Shown: positions 13,501 through 26,645, numbered from the stretch's first letter. The stretch: DNA of 64,000 nucleotides from Datnioides undecimradiatus (GCA_008933995.1 WARS01000029.1:10115107-10179106), one strand, 5' to 3'. Numbers and translations: made by a program. The notes: generated by a model from the letters alone, not told the origin.

Positions 13501-14466
13501 CAGGGTGGGCCTTGTGCTGAAAGAGCCAGTGTTCAACTGCTTTGATTGATCTGTGCAGTAGATTGGCCATGGCCTGGAGAGGGGCATGTTGTTTTCTGCT
13601 CAGGCTATGGCCAATTATATCAGTGGAGGATCTGAGTAATGTAGTTCAAAAACCAGCCTGCTTTTCTCTTTCTGGGAAAAAAGCAAGGCCTGCAAATCCA
13701 GCAGTTTTTACTCTGTGTCTAGTAATTTTTCATTTGATTGGTGTTACATAAGTAGCCAACTGCCACTGGGATAAAGCTGCTTGTACTGCTGATAACTGTG
13801 ATCAAAATCCCTAATAATGATCTTGTAAATCTGGACTGGTCTGGGCAGCAGTTTATTGTCAGATTCCTCTCAAATTTGTCACAACTGTAATCTCTGTCAC
13901 AATCACGACCAAAAAAATACTGTTAAGCATTTTACTTATTAAATCAATACAAAACACATTTTTTAAACAATACTATAATAATTCTCATCAAAATGTAAGA
14001 TTGAGAAAAAAAGCAGAATCAAATCTTCATGAGTAAGAAGTAATTTCTTAATTAATGCTTTAAAAATGTTATTAATTGATTTTTTGGTTGAAATGAAAGT
14101 TATGAAGATGTTACCATGTATTAGAGTAGTCTGGATGACTGATTGAGACCTTTGTTACATGGTGGGATGACAATCACCTGATGCTCAATATCAGCCAAAC
14201 CAATGAAATTATGGAAGATTACAGTGTATCAAATATTAATTTTGCTGAAAAGAGACAAATTCTAGAAAGTGAATGCTTCACACAGTTCAAGTTCAATCCA
14301 ACAGTACATTAACTTTGTATAATCAGCATAGTTTGGACAACAAGCACCAGCACAAGATGGACACCAAAGATTATTGTCACTAACTAAGAATCTAACCCAA
14401 ATGTGAAATATGGTCACCATCTCTCCTTCCTTTCTTGGGTTATGTGGTTGAATATTTGCCATGAAA
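10576..14466. other. Intergenic, no gene seen
   Basis: Includes an A/G-rich stretch at about 11440-11530. Short open frames at 12018-12215, 12351-12629 and 13092-13382 (minus) and 13542-13751 (plus) show no protein features and no convincing flanking splice sites. Confidence 0.55.
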
Positions 14467-14690
14467 GTGACCAGTGATGTTGACCTGTGACCTCTTTGAT
14501 ATAAAATGTCTTCATTTAATGATTTTATCCTTGTAATATTTTTTTTAATGTTTCACTTTTTACAAACTTGTTTTAAACTTATAAACAAAAAGCGTTTTGT
14601 GAGGTCAGAGTGCATTTTGACCTTCCGACACCATATTCACTTCAACCTTGGGTCCAAGTTCAGATTTGTGCCAAATGTAATTAAACTTCA
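14467..14690 (+). repeat. Diverged teleost repeat, two partial units
   Basis: Unit one (from 14467) reads GTGACCAGTGATGTTGACC then GTGACCTCTTTGATATAAAA and ends near TTTATCCTTG. Unit two (from 14599) reads GTGAGGTCAGAG, then TTTGACCTTCCGACACCA, then CTTGGGTCCAAG and TTTGTGCCAAATG. Both follow the block order of a fish repeat I recognise ('gtgaccttgacctttgacc ... tccttgagtccaagt ... tttgtgccaaat'). Confidence 0.6.
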
Positions 14691-14839
14691 ATTAATAATT
14701 AAACAAGAACGATAAAAAGCCCTAAATTGGGTGATTAGCAATAAATATACAGCTGAAACTGATGAAAATGTAAATTCTTTTTTTGCTGTTGACTAACCAA
14801 AGTTTTGGACAAATTAAAAGTTTTTACCTGACCAGGATG

Positions 14840-14990
14840 ACCAGTTCATCCTGAGGAACACATTAATATGGGTTCTTGATTTCAAGGCAATCCACACAAT
14901 AGTTTTTGAGACTTTTTAATCAAAAACTCAAATCAGTCATTGACATATTATGGTACGGACCGAAGCGGTGGACAAATGGACCAGTTTTGT
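14840..14990 (+). repeat. Diverged teleost repeat fragment
   Basis: Carries the ordered blocks CATCCTGAGGAACA, AAGGCAATCCACACAATAG, TTTTTGAGA and GGACCGAAGCGGTGGAC. I recognise this as a common fish repeat in which 'atggcaatccatccaatagt' precedes 'ggaccaaagtggtggac'. It has no coding capacity here. Confidence 0.6.
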
Positions 14991-14999
14991 CACTAGAAG

Positions 15000-16800
15000 A
15001 AACATGGTCCTAGATGCTTTGCAGCTTATCTCTGTAATGTGGAGTGGCAAGTCTTAGTTTGTCTTCACAGGCTTTTTGAATGGCATTTACATTTCCTGTG
15101 CTTTGGATTTATATATGGCAGGTGTTATCTGTGTATGTCAGACTGACAGTATGAACAGATGTGATTCTGCTTGTCCATTTAGTCCATATTGCCATAAAAT
15201 CAGGAGCTGTACCGAAGTACAAAAAAGCATGAGAAATGGGAGACGAGGAGGAGGAAAGGTTGAATAATAGGACTGGAGTAATGGATGGTTCTGTGTGTGT
15301 GTGTGTTCAAAATGTGTGACTCTCTGCAGAACCAGGTTGACTTTCACCATGCTGTGCTGACATTGTCACTGTAGGCGCTCTGAGGGTCACCACCAGAGGG
15401 GACACATTCCCACTCACTCCATTCCTCCTCAGCTTGACGTTTGCCCTTTGGGCCTCACCTCATCAACAAAAAGTAACAAAACAACAACACAGTAAGTGAA
15501 TTAGAATTTGGATGGAGGTTGATCCAAAAGCAGAATATATTGTGAGACGTCAGTGTTTGGAAAAGGTCATGGTAATTGGAAACCAAAGCAGGCAACCTTG
15601 AGTTTTTTCCCCATATTCTTGTCTTCACAAAATCAATTTAAAGAATTTAAATTGATGATGTCACTATTTTGACCGCAGCAACAGTTTGATCTTCAGGAGT
15701 CATGCTGCCAACTCATACTTAAAAGAGAATTTTGTACTCAGTGAGGGCCACTTGAATCAAAAGATTAAACCTGTTTCCTTTGGACCCCCAGTTTGATAGA
15801 TTGAAGTAGATTTCAAAGTGGTTGGGTGAGGGAATCATTTTCCTTTGGTGAGACTGATCAAACTGAAAAACCTGCATTACTAGGTTCACGTTTGACAGAA
15901 TCTCTGATCTCAGATTAGTTGGTGGATTTTTGTTGTGATACTGAAAAGGTTCAAACAGAGGACATGTAATGTGGAACTGACTGACTGGTGCTTCCTGTAG
16001 AGTGTTGATGGACTCAAAGTTCTAAAATCATTGATGCAGCTGAGCAACACCTGAATTTAAGCTTGATGAGCAATATTGCCAAAACCTTTCCAGCACTTGT
16101 GAAACGATTCCAAAACTGTCTAATCAAGGTGACCAAATCAAAATTTAAACTACTGTAAGATGCTTCAATATTTAAAAGAATTTCCAGAATTTATATATAA
16201 TTTATAAAATTTTATATTTTTTTTGCGGAAAAAAATGTACTAAAATTATGGAAGTTTGAGTTTTCATTCAGAGGAATACATAAGTACACAGCAAAACCTA
16301 CGTGCACATAAGCTCATTGCCTCCAAAGTGACAGTGCTCAAAAAAGACATATAAATAAGAATGAACTGAGCCATGTATTATTCTTCACCTAAGCTACCTG
16401 CCCATAAGATGTCTGAAAACTGTACTTTCTGCAGATAAGGACTCAAAGGGCAGGGACAGGAAGCTCATCTTGACTTTTTGTTATGGTGCTGCTGGGCGTG
16501 TGGCAGGTCAAGGTAGAAGTCAAGGTCATTCCCCAACTCTTTGATAGCAGAGCTTGTGATCTGCCCGTTTCAAACAAAGACGACTGAGTCATATTTATGG
16601 AAATCATGACTGAAGGAGAGTAGGAAATATTACAGCCAAACACTGACTGTAACTCCAAACAATGACTTCATCAAAAGGAAGGATGTGGTGGACTGTTGCT
16701 TTGTGACATTGCATCAATGTCAAATGGTGTAATATAATTTAAAATGTTTTTTTTTTTTTCCAAAAGAAGAAATTTTAAATTGTGGACAAAAACTACCTGT
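15000..16800. other. Intergenic, no gene seen
   Basis: It holds a short GT repeat at about 15293-15305, a CTCF-like site at 15390-15403 and an AT-only palindromic stretch near 16185-16220. No coding exon recognised. Confidence 0.5.
15390..15403 (+). promoter_or_regulatory. Candidate CTCF site
   Basis: CCACCAGAGGGGAC matches 13 of 14 positions of CCASYAGRKGGCRS (G replaces C at position 12). It has the same orientation as the site at 2507-2520. Confidence 0.4.
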
Positions 16801-16839
16801 TGCATGTACCGTGATTTACCAAAAGGTACATTAAATGTG
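16801..16839 (+). repeat. Left arm of a 39-bp inverted repeat
   Basis: This 39-base block is the reverse complement of 20026-20064 with one mismatch (C/T). Within it ATGTACC and GGTACAT form a 7-bp stem around a 14-base loop. Similarity stops sharply on both sides. No target-site duplication or flanking transposase was seen. Confidence 0.85.
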
Positions 16840-18239
16840 TATCTTTTACCTTTTAATATCCTATAAAGTAATTTGTTATCCATTTTAATCAGTCTCATTC
16901 ATCAAAAAGTCATTTAGAATGTCTGCGATCAGATCGGCATTGCAATGCACTGAGCCATGCTCATAAAAATTGCCTCATCACTATAAATATTACTCCTCCA
17001 TTAATTAGAATCAAAAACACATTCTTTATTGAATGGGACATTACAAATACATTGCCAAACATGACAAGACTTATCCATTCTAAATTCAAGAGTAGATGGC
17101 AATTATTTTTCATCCCAGTTTTCTCTGAGCTATTAATCACAATGCACAATGTTTTGAAACAAATGTTTCTGTACAGTCTTTCATGGTAATGTTATTATGT
17201 AGACCCTACCATCTTAAAAATACATGAGAAGTTAAGACATCCTAGCTAAATCCATGTTTTGTTTTGTTTTTTGTTGTTCAAGTTCTGTTAAGTTTGGGAA
17301 ATCCCATGGTCTCTACAAAACAGGATAAATTGGCTGGCTGTTTAACTGGGTTTAGAAATTCCTCTTTATTTCTAGGGTCAGCCTAGTTCCTGGTTCCTAG
17401 TAAACATCACTGAAGTTAGCTTAATTACAGCCAACAATCAGTGGTTAAACCCATAGATAAGCTAAATGATTGATTGTCCTCAGGTCCAGAAGTGGAAGAA
17501 ATGTCATTAATGCTTGTTTTTATTTTGCATTTTAAGGCATTTTATCTGTTTGGCCCAGTACTGTCTGGAGTTGGGTCAAAAACTTTTCATTAGCTCCTGG
17601 GCTTAGGTCCAAAGCAAATGCGTCGCTCTCTCTCCTTTACAAAGACAGTTTCTAAGTACATGGTGCTTTTGTCAAAGCCCTTGGAATATGTTTTCTTCTT
17701 TTATTTAAAATCTAACAAACACATGGTTATAATCTTTAGTTACCTTTCCTAGAGGGGTGCTCCATGATTTCTGGTTTCCAAAGAGTAACAGGCATGCTCA
17801 TTAATGGATTTGTGTACGTAAGATAAGTAAATTGTATCAGTCTTTCTCACTCTTCTTACAACCTTTAAAGAGAGCTTTATGTCAAAGGAATAGATAGATC
17901 TTCATGAGAACTGCTAATGTTTGCCACAATTAAGCTATGTGTACTATATCAGTGTTATGGAGCTCTGATACCTCCTGCTAAACATACTTAATGTTAAAGA
18001 TACAATAAGATTTAATGAGCAGTTTCAATGATGTTGATGACTTTAACAAAATTCAGAATATATATTAATGTATGACACAAAAAACCATCTTCTTGACTTT
18101 TTATCTATTGCAGACTACCGGTGTTGTCAACAGATGACCAAATAGCCTTATAATATTAACAAACTTTTAGAAAAGCTGGCTGCATCACTGATATTATTTT
18201 CCAAGATCTACATCAGCCATGGAAAATTGGGGGACCTCT
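16840..18239. other. Gene-free DNA between inverted-repeat arms, first part
   Basis: AT-rich, no repeats I can name, no coding sequence. Short frames at 16671-16898 and 16961-17149 (minus) overlap it without protein character. Confidence 0.5.
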
Positions 18240-18360
18240 GACTCCAGATGATGCATACAATATGCCTTTATATCATAGCATATGCATCATATGATATGAT
18301 ATACAGACTCCAGATGATCCATATGACATGCCTTTGTAGTTATGCTCCTATGAGTTTCAA
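18240..18360 (+). repeat. Decayed local tandem duplication, about 66-bp unit
   Basis: GACTCCAGATGAT starts at 18240 and again at 18306. The first 30 bases of the two units agree at about 26 positions, and then similarity fades. The first unit also contains the palindrome ATCATATGAT at 18287-18296. Confidence 0.7.
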
Positions 18361-18924
18361 ACTGTTACTGGTAATTGCTGGTAACTTTAGACCCAGCAAT
18401 CATACTTTTGGTTCCAACTTTTGCTCTGCTAAGTCAACAAATGATAATTAACTTAAGGAGATAATCAATTAATTGGTGCCCACGTGTGCTATACAGAGAG
18501 AGATTCTCCTCTATACATATTTCCCAGAGCTCCTGGAGAAAGAAACCTAAAACCTAATCTGGTACACGTCAAGCTACCCCCTCGCATGCCCATACCAATT
18601 CAACAACTCCCACCCCCTGTTCTCATCAACCTGGGGCCTCTATGTTCATCATGAAGTCAACATCTGTCCAGCTTTCCACCTCCACTGCCAAAGAACAAAG
18701 GCTTTTCCATTACTGCCCTGGGAAAGCGAACAGTTATTTAGGCATCAGCACAACACAAATTTGTGTAATGTATTAGGCGGTCAAGGCTTTGGGAATCTTT
18801 TCTTTTTAATGCTTGTGTAATTGTATTTACATATGAATATGAAATTTCATAATGTCTTGTTAAAATTTTTGGATCTTTTTAATCTTTTTAATCTGTATAA
18901 TTTAGCACTCCAAAGATGAACAGG

Positions 18925-19200
18925 GACTTCCAACTTAGTAAGGCGATGACACAGACGCCCTTGGGAAATCCCCCTGTGTGATATGTGACATCATTGGTTA
19001 TGTTATGATGTCAGTCTGACGGATGAAGTTATATAGGATCGCACTTATCAAGGGTTCACTCTCTAATTATAGCAGTGTATTACCATGACTGTCATCTGGA
19101 AACGATGGGTGATTCCCAATCGCTATCTCACCATTAGCAGCATCAAATTAGCCCGCTAGCTCTTACTAAACATAAATCCCCAAGTGAGCGCCCCATGTTG
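18925..19200. promoter_or_regulatory. Candidate conserved non-coding element
   Basis: Balanced-composition, CpG-retaining, non-repetitive stretch. It contains TGATGTCAGTCTGACGG near 19008, CTAATTATAGCAG near 19062, and ATTAGCAGCATCAAATTAGC near 19133-19152. No coding frame runs through it. The call rests on texture only. Confidence 0.3.
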
Positions 19201-20025
19201 AGAATGAGAAGGCAAATCATTCTTTAGTATGTCTGCACAGCACCCCAGTGCCCATGCTTTAAGATTTATTATTGGTCTCATTTGCTTTTCAACCTCTCCA
19301 GGAACCCTTGTAAAATGCTAGACCAAGGATTGACTTCACGACCAAACGCTCCAACATGAAAAAAGATGGAAGAATAATGTTATTTGAAACTGGCTGAAGT
19401 TGTTGACTGGGAAGCCTCAGTGGCCTATTAAGAGAGCAAGAGAAATACAGCAGCTAAAGTCGAATGGGGCAGGCCTGCAGTGCGTCAGCTTATGTACTTC
19501 CTGAACTATGGGGAACCCCTTCTCACATTGAAACGTCCTGAGGATTCCCTGCTAGCATTTACCTACCCAGCACTTTGCTGCTTTAGCAAGCTGATTTTAT
19601 TGTGAGATCCCATGTTAAAACTACTACGCTGGTTCTATTTTTGGGGGGCCCATACTGGGCTGGGTATTGCGATGTTGCAACCAAAATAACTCAATAAAAT
19701 TTTAGTGGGAAAGTTTAATACCTATGCGGCTCTTGTGTGGTCTCCTTTTCATGATAAAGGCCTCATTTTCCACTCAAGCTCTGGAAACTCAAGCGCCAAC
19801 ACAAGCTCTACAGTAACTTCAGTGGAGTTACTTGGTCCTGCATGGAGGCCTGGGGCCAAGTTTCTGGAGAGAGCCTGCTACTGGACAATCCCTCTGCTGG
19901 CAGATATCCTAACTAGGCTGAGAAAAGGTTCTCCCCAGACTCTCAAGGCCTCAGTACAGTGTGGTGATACTATAATTTCAAAATTTAAGTCATATTACGA
20001 GCATAAATTTAAATGAAACAGCTTT
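19200..20025. other. Gene-free DNA between inverted-repeat arms, last part
   Basis: Contains a 103-codon plus-strand open frame at 19705-20016. Its product has no similarity I recognise and no flanking exon signals. Confidence 0.5.
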
Positions 20026-20064
20026 CACATTTAATGTACCTTTTGGTAAATCATGGTACATGCA
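20026..20064 (-). repeat. Right arm of a 39-bp inverted repeat
   Basis: Partner of 16801-16839, 38 of 39 bases matching in inverted orientation, about 3.2 kb away. The DNA between the arms holds no recognisable gene. Confidence 0.85.
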
Positions 20065-20529
20065 CAGTCTTTTCCAAACAAACTGTACCTTATATCACTT
20101 CTCATTTTCTGTTAAATGCATCAGGATGTGTTGTGCCTACAATCAAATTTGTGATAATTGATGGCTAAATTTGTGTTACCTGCTTGTTATTTGCAAAACA
20201 ATAAGGCATATACTACAAGACTTTTTCCATGCACATCTTTGAACAAGAGCAAGATATAATAAGGTGATACTGTTAAGTAAATAATAAGATATAATGATCC
20301 ACACCACACAAAATCCAGATAACTAGTAAATACACACTGTATTCTGTGAAATCTCAGTATGATTATAGAGACAATGATTTATAGAGTAAAGACATACCAC
20401 CAAGATGCAGAGATAAGGAATTGTAACACTGTTTATTTTGATGTATAAGCATGAAATCTGTCAGACATGTCTTTACCTGCACATTATAAAAGCAGATTAG
20501 AGAGCGGTTCGAAAAATGCAAGTGAGGTC

Positions 20530-20560
20530 TCTTATCATCAGATAAACAGACCGCTTATCA
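20530..20560. promoter_or_regulatory. Candidate GATA-site cluster
   Basis: CTTATCATCA occurs at 20531-20540 and 20554-20563, with GATAAACA between them. That is three WGATAR-type cores in about 30 bases. ATCAATCACATCAA follows immediately and resembles a PBX/MEIS-type site. Confidence 0.35.
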
Positions 20561-22540
20561 TCAATCACATCAAGGCACCACCTACACAGAGGACAAACTT
20601 GCTCTTTGTACTGTTTCTCTGGTAGGTATAATTACCTTACAGTGAAGCCACCTATCACAAAATAAATGGGAAATAGGGCATTGATTGAGAGTTAATTGTT
20701 ATTTCTTGTACATGAAGCCACATAAATGACCTTGATGGGAAGCTTGTTTTTGTATGGTGGAAGAACTGCTCTTGACAAGTTTTTCTGTATGGCATCTTTC
20801 AAAGCACAAGTTAAATTCCAAATGCATTATATAAGATAAGTTTAAATCTACTACACAAATATATATGCTGTGTATAAACCATATATTCAGATATGACAGG
20901 ATTTTTCCCCAGTGAACACCAGCTACAATGAAGCAAAAATACACAACGCAAAACCGACAATCTACTCAGCTCTGTACTACAGTGATGAAAAGCATCCCAG
21001 CAGTAACAGCATACACTGAGTAGAACATGTTAGGCCTGCATAAAGGACATAAAATTGGGGTGCTTTGAGTGGCAGTGTGAAAACAGACTAAATCCTAATA
21101 TATGGTAAATGTCTATTCTACTCCTCTCTCTCCCCATCTGTGCACATAAGGCCGGAAAGGCAGGAGTCCTTGTGAAAGTGAGCTGCACCCATAATGGGTT
21201 TCCTGTCCATAGCCTTGATGTGTCATTGTCTACAATGCCTTATTCACACAGATTATTCTAATAGGAGTGGGCAGGAGTGAACCCTAATTTTTGGTGATTC
21301 GTTCATCAGTCTAGAAGACCCATGAGTCTGTTTGCTCCTTTAAAGCTCTGTGCTTCGGAGCTTGAAATTTAGAAAAGCCGCTTAACTATTTTTTAACCGG
21401 ATGCTGGCAAAACACAACTCTGTCTGTTTGATTAACCTTTGGCTGACAGAGCAGAAAATATGGCCATGTCACTGCCATATTACTCTCACTGATATAGTAG
21501 CTACAATATGTTTGCTATAATAAAATTAAACCACTGATTTGTGTTAAAATAGTATTGAATGGTTGCACTGAAATGTAATACAATTCCACATGGCGGTATC
21601 CATAGCAGGAGATATTTGAGGCGAGGCAAAATAGTCAAATACTAGAGCAGACCTGAACCTCATACATTCCGCCCATCAGCATGTGTTTGTTTTGATTGCC
21701 TTCAGAAAAAAAAGTAAAGTAAAAGACAGGCCACATTCTATTTTAGATCTGCTTCCTTTTCCATTTGTGAAGGTTTGCCACAACCTTGATTTGCAAAACA
21801 GCCCTGTAAACTTCAACCTTTATAGACCTCAAGCAGTTGTGCATGGTCATGCACCCTTAGAACAAACTGTATGCTTTATTATTTACATTTATGAGAAATT
21901 TGTGGCAATTTTCTTAATAACTGTGTCAATACTGGTTATTTGTGTATGATCTGGATGTTCCCAGTGATTCTGTCAAAGGTTCTCTACACCAAGAAGGGAG
22001 TTTGTACCCACCCAATGGACTGTGACTGCTGCCCCAAACTTCTCTTCTCTGCTGTAGCCTGTGGTGGGTATTGATAGGCTACACAAGAGGACCAGTATTT
22101 CCACTCTTGTTATCGTCAAAGTTTTCCCATGCCAGTCATACCCAGGTTATTGTCAGGATTCATAAAATCAGTTCCCCTTTCATCCATGTATCTGGATATG
22201 GCCAAACTTATGGAATAGGAAGGACTACTGAAAATACACACAGGGGAAGACGATTCCAGACATGCCAGAGTTGTTTGCTCCAAAGCGCTCAGAGGGGTAA
22301 AATCTTGGCTTTGCGCTGGACCTGTGCTTAGGTTGCAATAATCATTATACATATATTCATAAAGTGCTTTGTATTTGGAAGCATACTATGTGCTTTGAGT
22401 CACAGACTTATTGGATGGTGCTCACCACTGCTGCCTGGGGGTTCAGGATGCCAAGGAAATTAGCATTCCCTCCTGTAAAGCCTTTTAATGTGAAATATGC
22501 ACCCAAAAGCACGATTACCTCATCTAAAGAGGGGGTGCAG

Positions 22541-22557
22541 ACACACACACACACACA
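22541..22557. repeat. (AC)n microsatellite
   Basis: Seventeen bases of AC repeats. Confidence 0.9.
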
Positions 22558-23030
22558 GCATTTAAAAAGTATGCACAGTATGTGAAATTTTCAATGTGAC
22601 AACCCGCCTACACTCTAAAACCTTCAAACTGAGACTATTGCAACATTATAGATCAGTGTTGTCTGCTGACGCACTGACTGCAACGCTGTATTCAAATTGC
22701 ATCATGTCCCTTTATAATCACAGGAAAGGGCAGATGTGGCAGTGCCCACATTATTTACACTTCAGAATAATGGAGCCTATGATTAAGTTTGATTTACCTG
22801 AATTCATTACTTTGAGGAAGCCTGTTGGTAGTGATGCCATCGCCAGGATCTTGAATGGTAGCTCTTAAAGAAGGTGAATCACCCAACATGAAAAACAGAC
22901 ATCCTTTGCGGTGAGTAATCACAGGAAAACAGTTAACAGGAAGTGAGATTCCAAGTTATCAGGAATTTATTGTGTATTTAAAAAGTCCCTTTGACATGTG
23001 TGACACAGACATCTCTTGGAGGAGAGGTTG

Positions 23031-23042
23031 GGGGGGGGGGGG
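23031..23042. repeat. Poly-G run
   Basis: Twelve consecutive G on the + strand, a frequent site of sequencing length error. Confidence 0.9.
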
Positions 23043-26000
23043 TCTTGTCAATTGACAATTTTGTTTGTTTCATTAACTAAATTTTAAGAGGAAGTAGACC
23101 TCAAGTGCACACTGCAGTAAACTGTATTTTCATAATTGAGATTATTCAAAGGATCTGATCCTTTTGTGAATATAGCGCAGACACTGAAGCTTGAAATGAG
23201 AAGTCAAAGTTGTGATCTTTGACTGCTTGTTGACTCCTGTCATATAAACATTATACATACATGCATGCAGACATCAGGACTCACAATAACAATATCAGGT
23301 TTGGGGGAAGTAAAGGTGTCAACAGGGCATTGAATTGGGGCAATTTGTTCCTAATGACATTAAACTGATACCTGCAGGGGCTTCTCAACAGAGATGTCAG
23401 TCTCTGTACTCTGCTGTACAGGAGTTCAGTGATTCCTTAAGGACAATTCAGCATGGTTGCCTTGCCAACACAAAAACCTATTGCAACAAAAGAATGGGAT
23501 AGGGGATGTGCAGTATGTACAGTGAGCGGCTACATATGTGCACAGAGGCTCCTTTGTAGTCTTATTTGGTGACCATCCTTCTACAACTGCCTCCTCTCTG
23601 TCAGGTGTTGTAATGCTGGGCCCGGAGCCTGCAGGCAAAACAAAATAAAACACTGCTGTAAGTGTGCTTCACTGAGAAACAATGGCCTTCATCTATCTAC
23701 CCCAGAATGTTTTGTTATTAGCAGAGCTTGTCCAAAATTGGAGGTGGAACCTTTTCTTGCACCTTTTTCACATGCCCACAGAGAGTGAACTTTTGCACAT
23801 CAAAACTCAGTTAGCCTCCTTGATTAAATTAGTTGTTGCATGATTGAGTCACAAATGTTCCACATCAGTCAGACCCAACACAAAGAAAAATGCCAAAACC
23901 ACACAGTTGAATGGCAGGGTTTACACGACCTCTGATATGAGTAGTCATAGATATTCCCAGCACGCACCTCTTTACAAAAGGAAACGGGGGAAAGAATCCC
24001 AGCTTCTTTTAACTGAGGACCACTGGGCACTGGGTACAAAAAAAGGCGACCAATAAAAATGAATGCCAAAAAGGAAGGAAAAAGGGGGAAAATGCGGAGA
24101 ATGGAGTGAAATAGCCATTGACATGTTGCTCCAGACTGAGAGAAAGTGGCATTGTTTGCATCTTTTTGTCTGCAACAGCAGGGGTAGGCTTCCAGCGAGG
24201 ATTGAGGCACATCACGTGTTTTGCTTCGGCCACTAAAAGAGCAAAAAAAAGAGCCAAAACTTGGCCTGAACGGCGCTAGAAGTCTTTGAAGTCAAATAAA
24301 GCCACCTCATCGATCACTGATTCAAAGGCCTTTTTCCTCTTCTCCTTTCCCTCTGTTCACTCTTGAGAAGCTTTTGTTTATTTTACAAATGAACCTGTTA
24401 TATAGCTCCCTCACATTACTTGAGAGTCAAAACACAAATTCTCACATGGACTGGATTACATGAAACTGGTGTTTCAGTGTGATGGCCGAGCCAGTCAGTA
24501 TAGGATGATTTACCACCGCTAGCCAATATAGTCTTATCAATAAACTGTTGGTGAATTATGAAACTGTTCTCCAGTATTTACCACACCTTTCTGTAGTTTT
24601 GCAAAGACAACTTACTGGAGATGTGAGCTAAACCTCTTTGGATATTTTTAGCAACAAGGAAATAACTGAGCAGTCTGATGATAGTTAAGCAGGTTTAACG
24701 TGGAAAGATATAAATTGTGAAATAGGGCGGTAAGTTGGAATTTTGGAGTGCTTTAATGATGTGTTGATTTAATGATTACCAAACTGTCCTTCGATAATGG
24801 AGCCCAGCTGCAGGAGCATGACCACCTGTCGGTAGGTAATAGAAGAATCTGAGTTATAAATATAACTGCACTTTTGCTTGTCTCTGATGAGATGGATATC
24901 CCAACATATAAACATTTAACTGCAGTAAAACCACCAAAGTCACCTGGGCACCTAGTCCCAACATGCCATTTAGAAAGTCACTGAACAAAGAGCAGTTTCT
25001 TTCATACTGTTATGACAAACAAATAACAGATCAGGCCACCAAATTCTGGCCCTCAGTTTGACTATGACGTCAAACTCAAGGGCTGATTCACAAATTAGAA
25101 AGACAGGGAGACTTGGCCACAAAGTGACTCCTGTCCCTTTGAATTTTCAGTGTAATCAGTCCTGCCTGGCATACAAGACATGGAGTTCATCCACTTCCCT
25201 TACTGAAGGCTGCTTTCAATGTCATCCACTTCAAGTCTGCCCCAGAAGCTTGTATGAAGTGATAGTGGCTGTTTGGAACTTGGGATAAGTTTGAAGAGGG
25301 GGTGGATTTTGGCTGTTTGATTGAAGCTGTGATGCACACTCAAGAAAACAGCTGCAACAAGACTGCGAGCCCCCACAGTGTTATTGTCGGTGTAATACAA
25401 TTATTGCTGACCCAGTGAAACAACCTACATGAGAGGGGAAATGTTATCTTGGTATCTTTTCTTTTTTGAAGTCTCATGTGGCATCAACCAGGTCACACAT
25501 GGCATCGTGTGTGATGGATTTCCAGGAGCACTTGTCCACTGCCTTTGAATGCAACTGACTCCTTTGACACAAGATGAAAGTAACTGAAGAGGTTAAAAAA
25601 CAACAAAATAAGTGACACACTTCTCGAGACTGAAATTGGAAATCTTCCATCATGGAGCAAATTATGCAAATACTGTATGACACGTCCTGTCAGAAGTGCG
25701 TGCTGATGGAAGTGTGCAACATGATTGCAACACATATTGACATCCCCGAGGGGTGGAGGGTTTGTTGAATCTCTTATAGTAAAATAGCAGCCATATGCAT
25801 CATATGCTAATTTGTTGGTAACTCATGCAACTCACTGAAAGCAATAAATGTTTTTATTGTATCATGCATTTACTGAATATATAAAAACAAAAACTCTCCC
25901 ATCCAAATTACTCTGACATTGAAAAAAATCTACTTTGAGAACATCTAGAATTAATATGATACCATTACTACCATCCATATATCTTACTGCACCATATCTG

Positions 26001-26544
26001 CCATGACACAGTTTAATACATCTGGCATGCTAGGTATCATGTTTTATAATTAACCTTTATCTTGACATTACTATAACATTTTTTGAGGACCCCAGCAACA
26101 CAAGGGGACAGTGATTGAATGAGTTCAAGAAAGAAAACTAAAGGAATTAAAAGCTGAGTAAGAAAAATCAGGTGTATTTAGAGCTCTGAGATTATCATTG
26201 CAGGACTGGACTAGAAGTTCTTAGAACTGAAGGAAAATTCATTCATTCTGCCATTGAGAGGAAATATGGAGACACTGGGCCATGATCTAATACTTTCCAT
26301 ACTTCCTCTTTCAGAATACTCTCACAAGGCTGCTGCCAAAGATTTGGCCATTTTTATAAAAGGCAAAAGTGGCACCTGAAACATACGAAAAGATGTTTGT
26401 TCTCCTACAATCGGATGCAGTGGCTTAAATTCATTTGCAGTGGTTTTGCCTTCAGGAACTGCTCCTTAGCTCTTTGTCGATGACCTTGACTGGGTTGTTG
26501 ACAGTTAATTGCCTAAGTCATGTTTTGGTTAACCTGAACCTCTA

Positions 26545-26645
26545 ATCGCTCTCTCTCACTCCATTTCGTTTTCTCTCTGTCCACCCCTCCCCTCTGTTTC
26601 TGTTTCCCCCCTGCCTGTGGCTCCTTGCCCTCTTCCCCTCTTCAG
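26545..26645 (+). other. Long polypyrimidine tract ending in CAG
   Basis: About 100 bases of almost pure C/T with few purines, ending TCTTCAG at 26645, which gives a strong acceptor-like signal. GTGAGT follows at 26661-26666. It may be a real splice acceptor, or only a TC-rich low-complexity tract. Confidence 0.45.

Larger units (their letters stand above)
20065..26520. other. Intergenic, no gene seen
   Basis: Contains the GATA-type cluster at 20530-20560, an (AC)n tract at 22541-22557 and a run of 12 G at 23031-23042. Several 60-113 codon frames near 21.7, 22.1, 23.4-24.2 and 25.5 kb overlap on opposite strands and look like chance. Confidence 0.5.
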
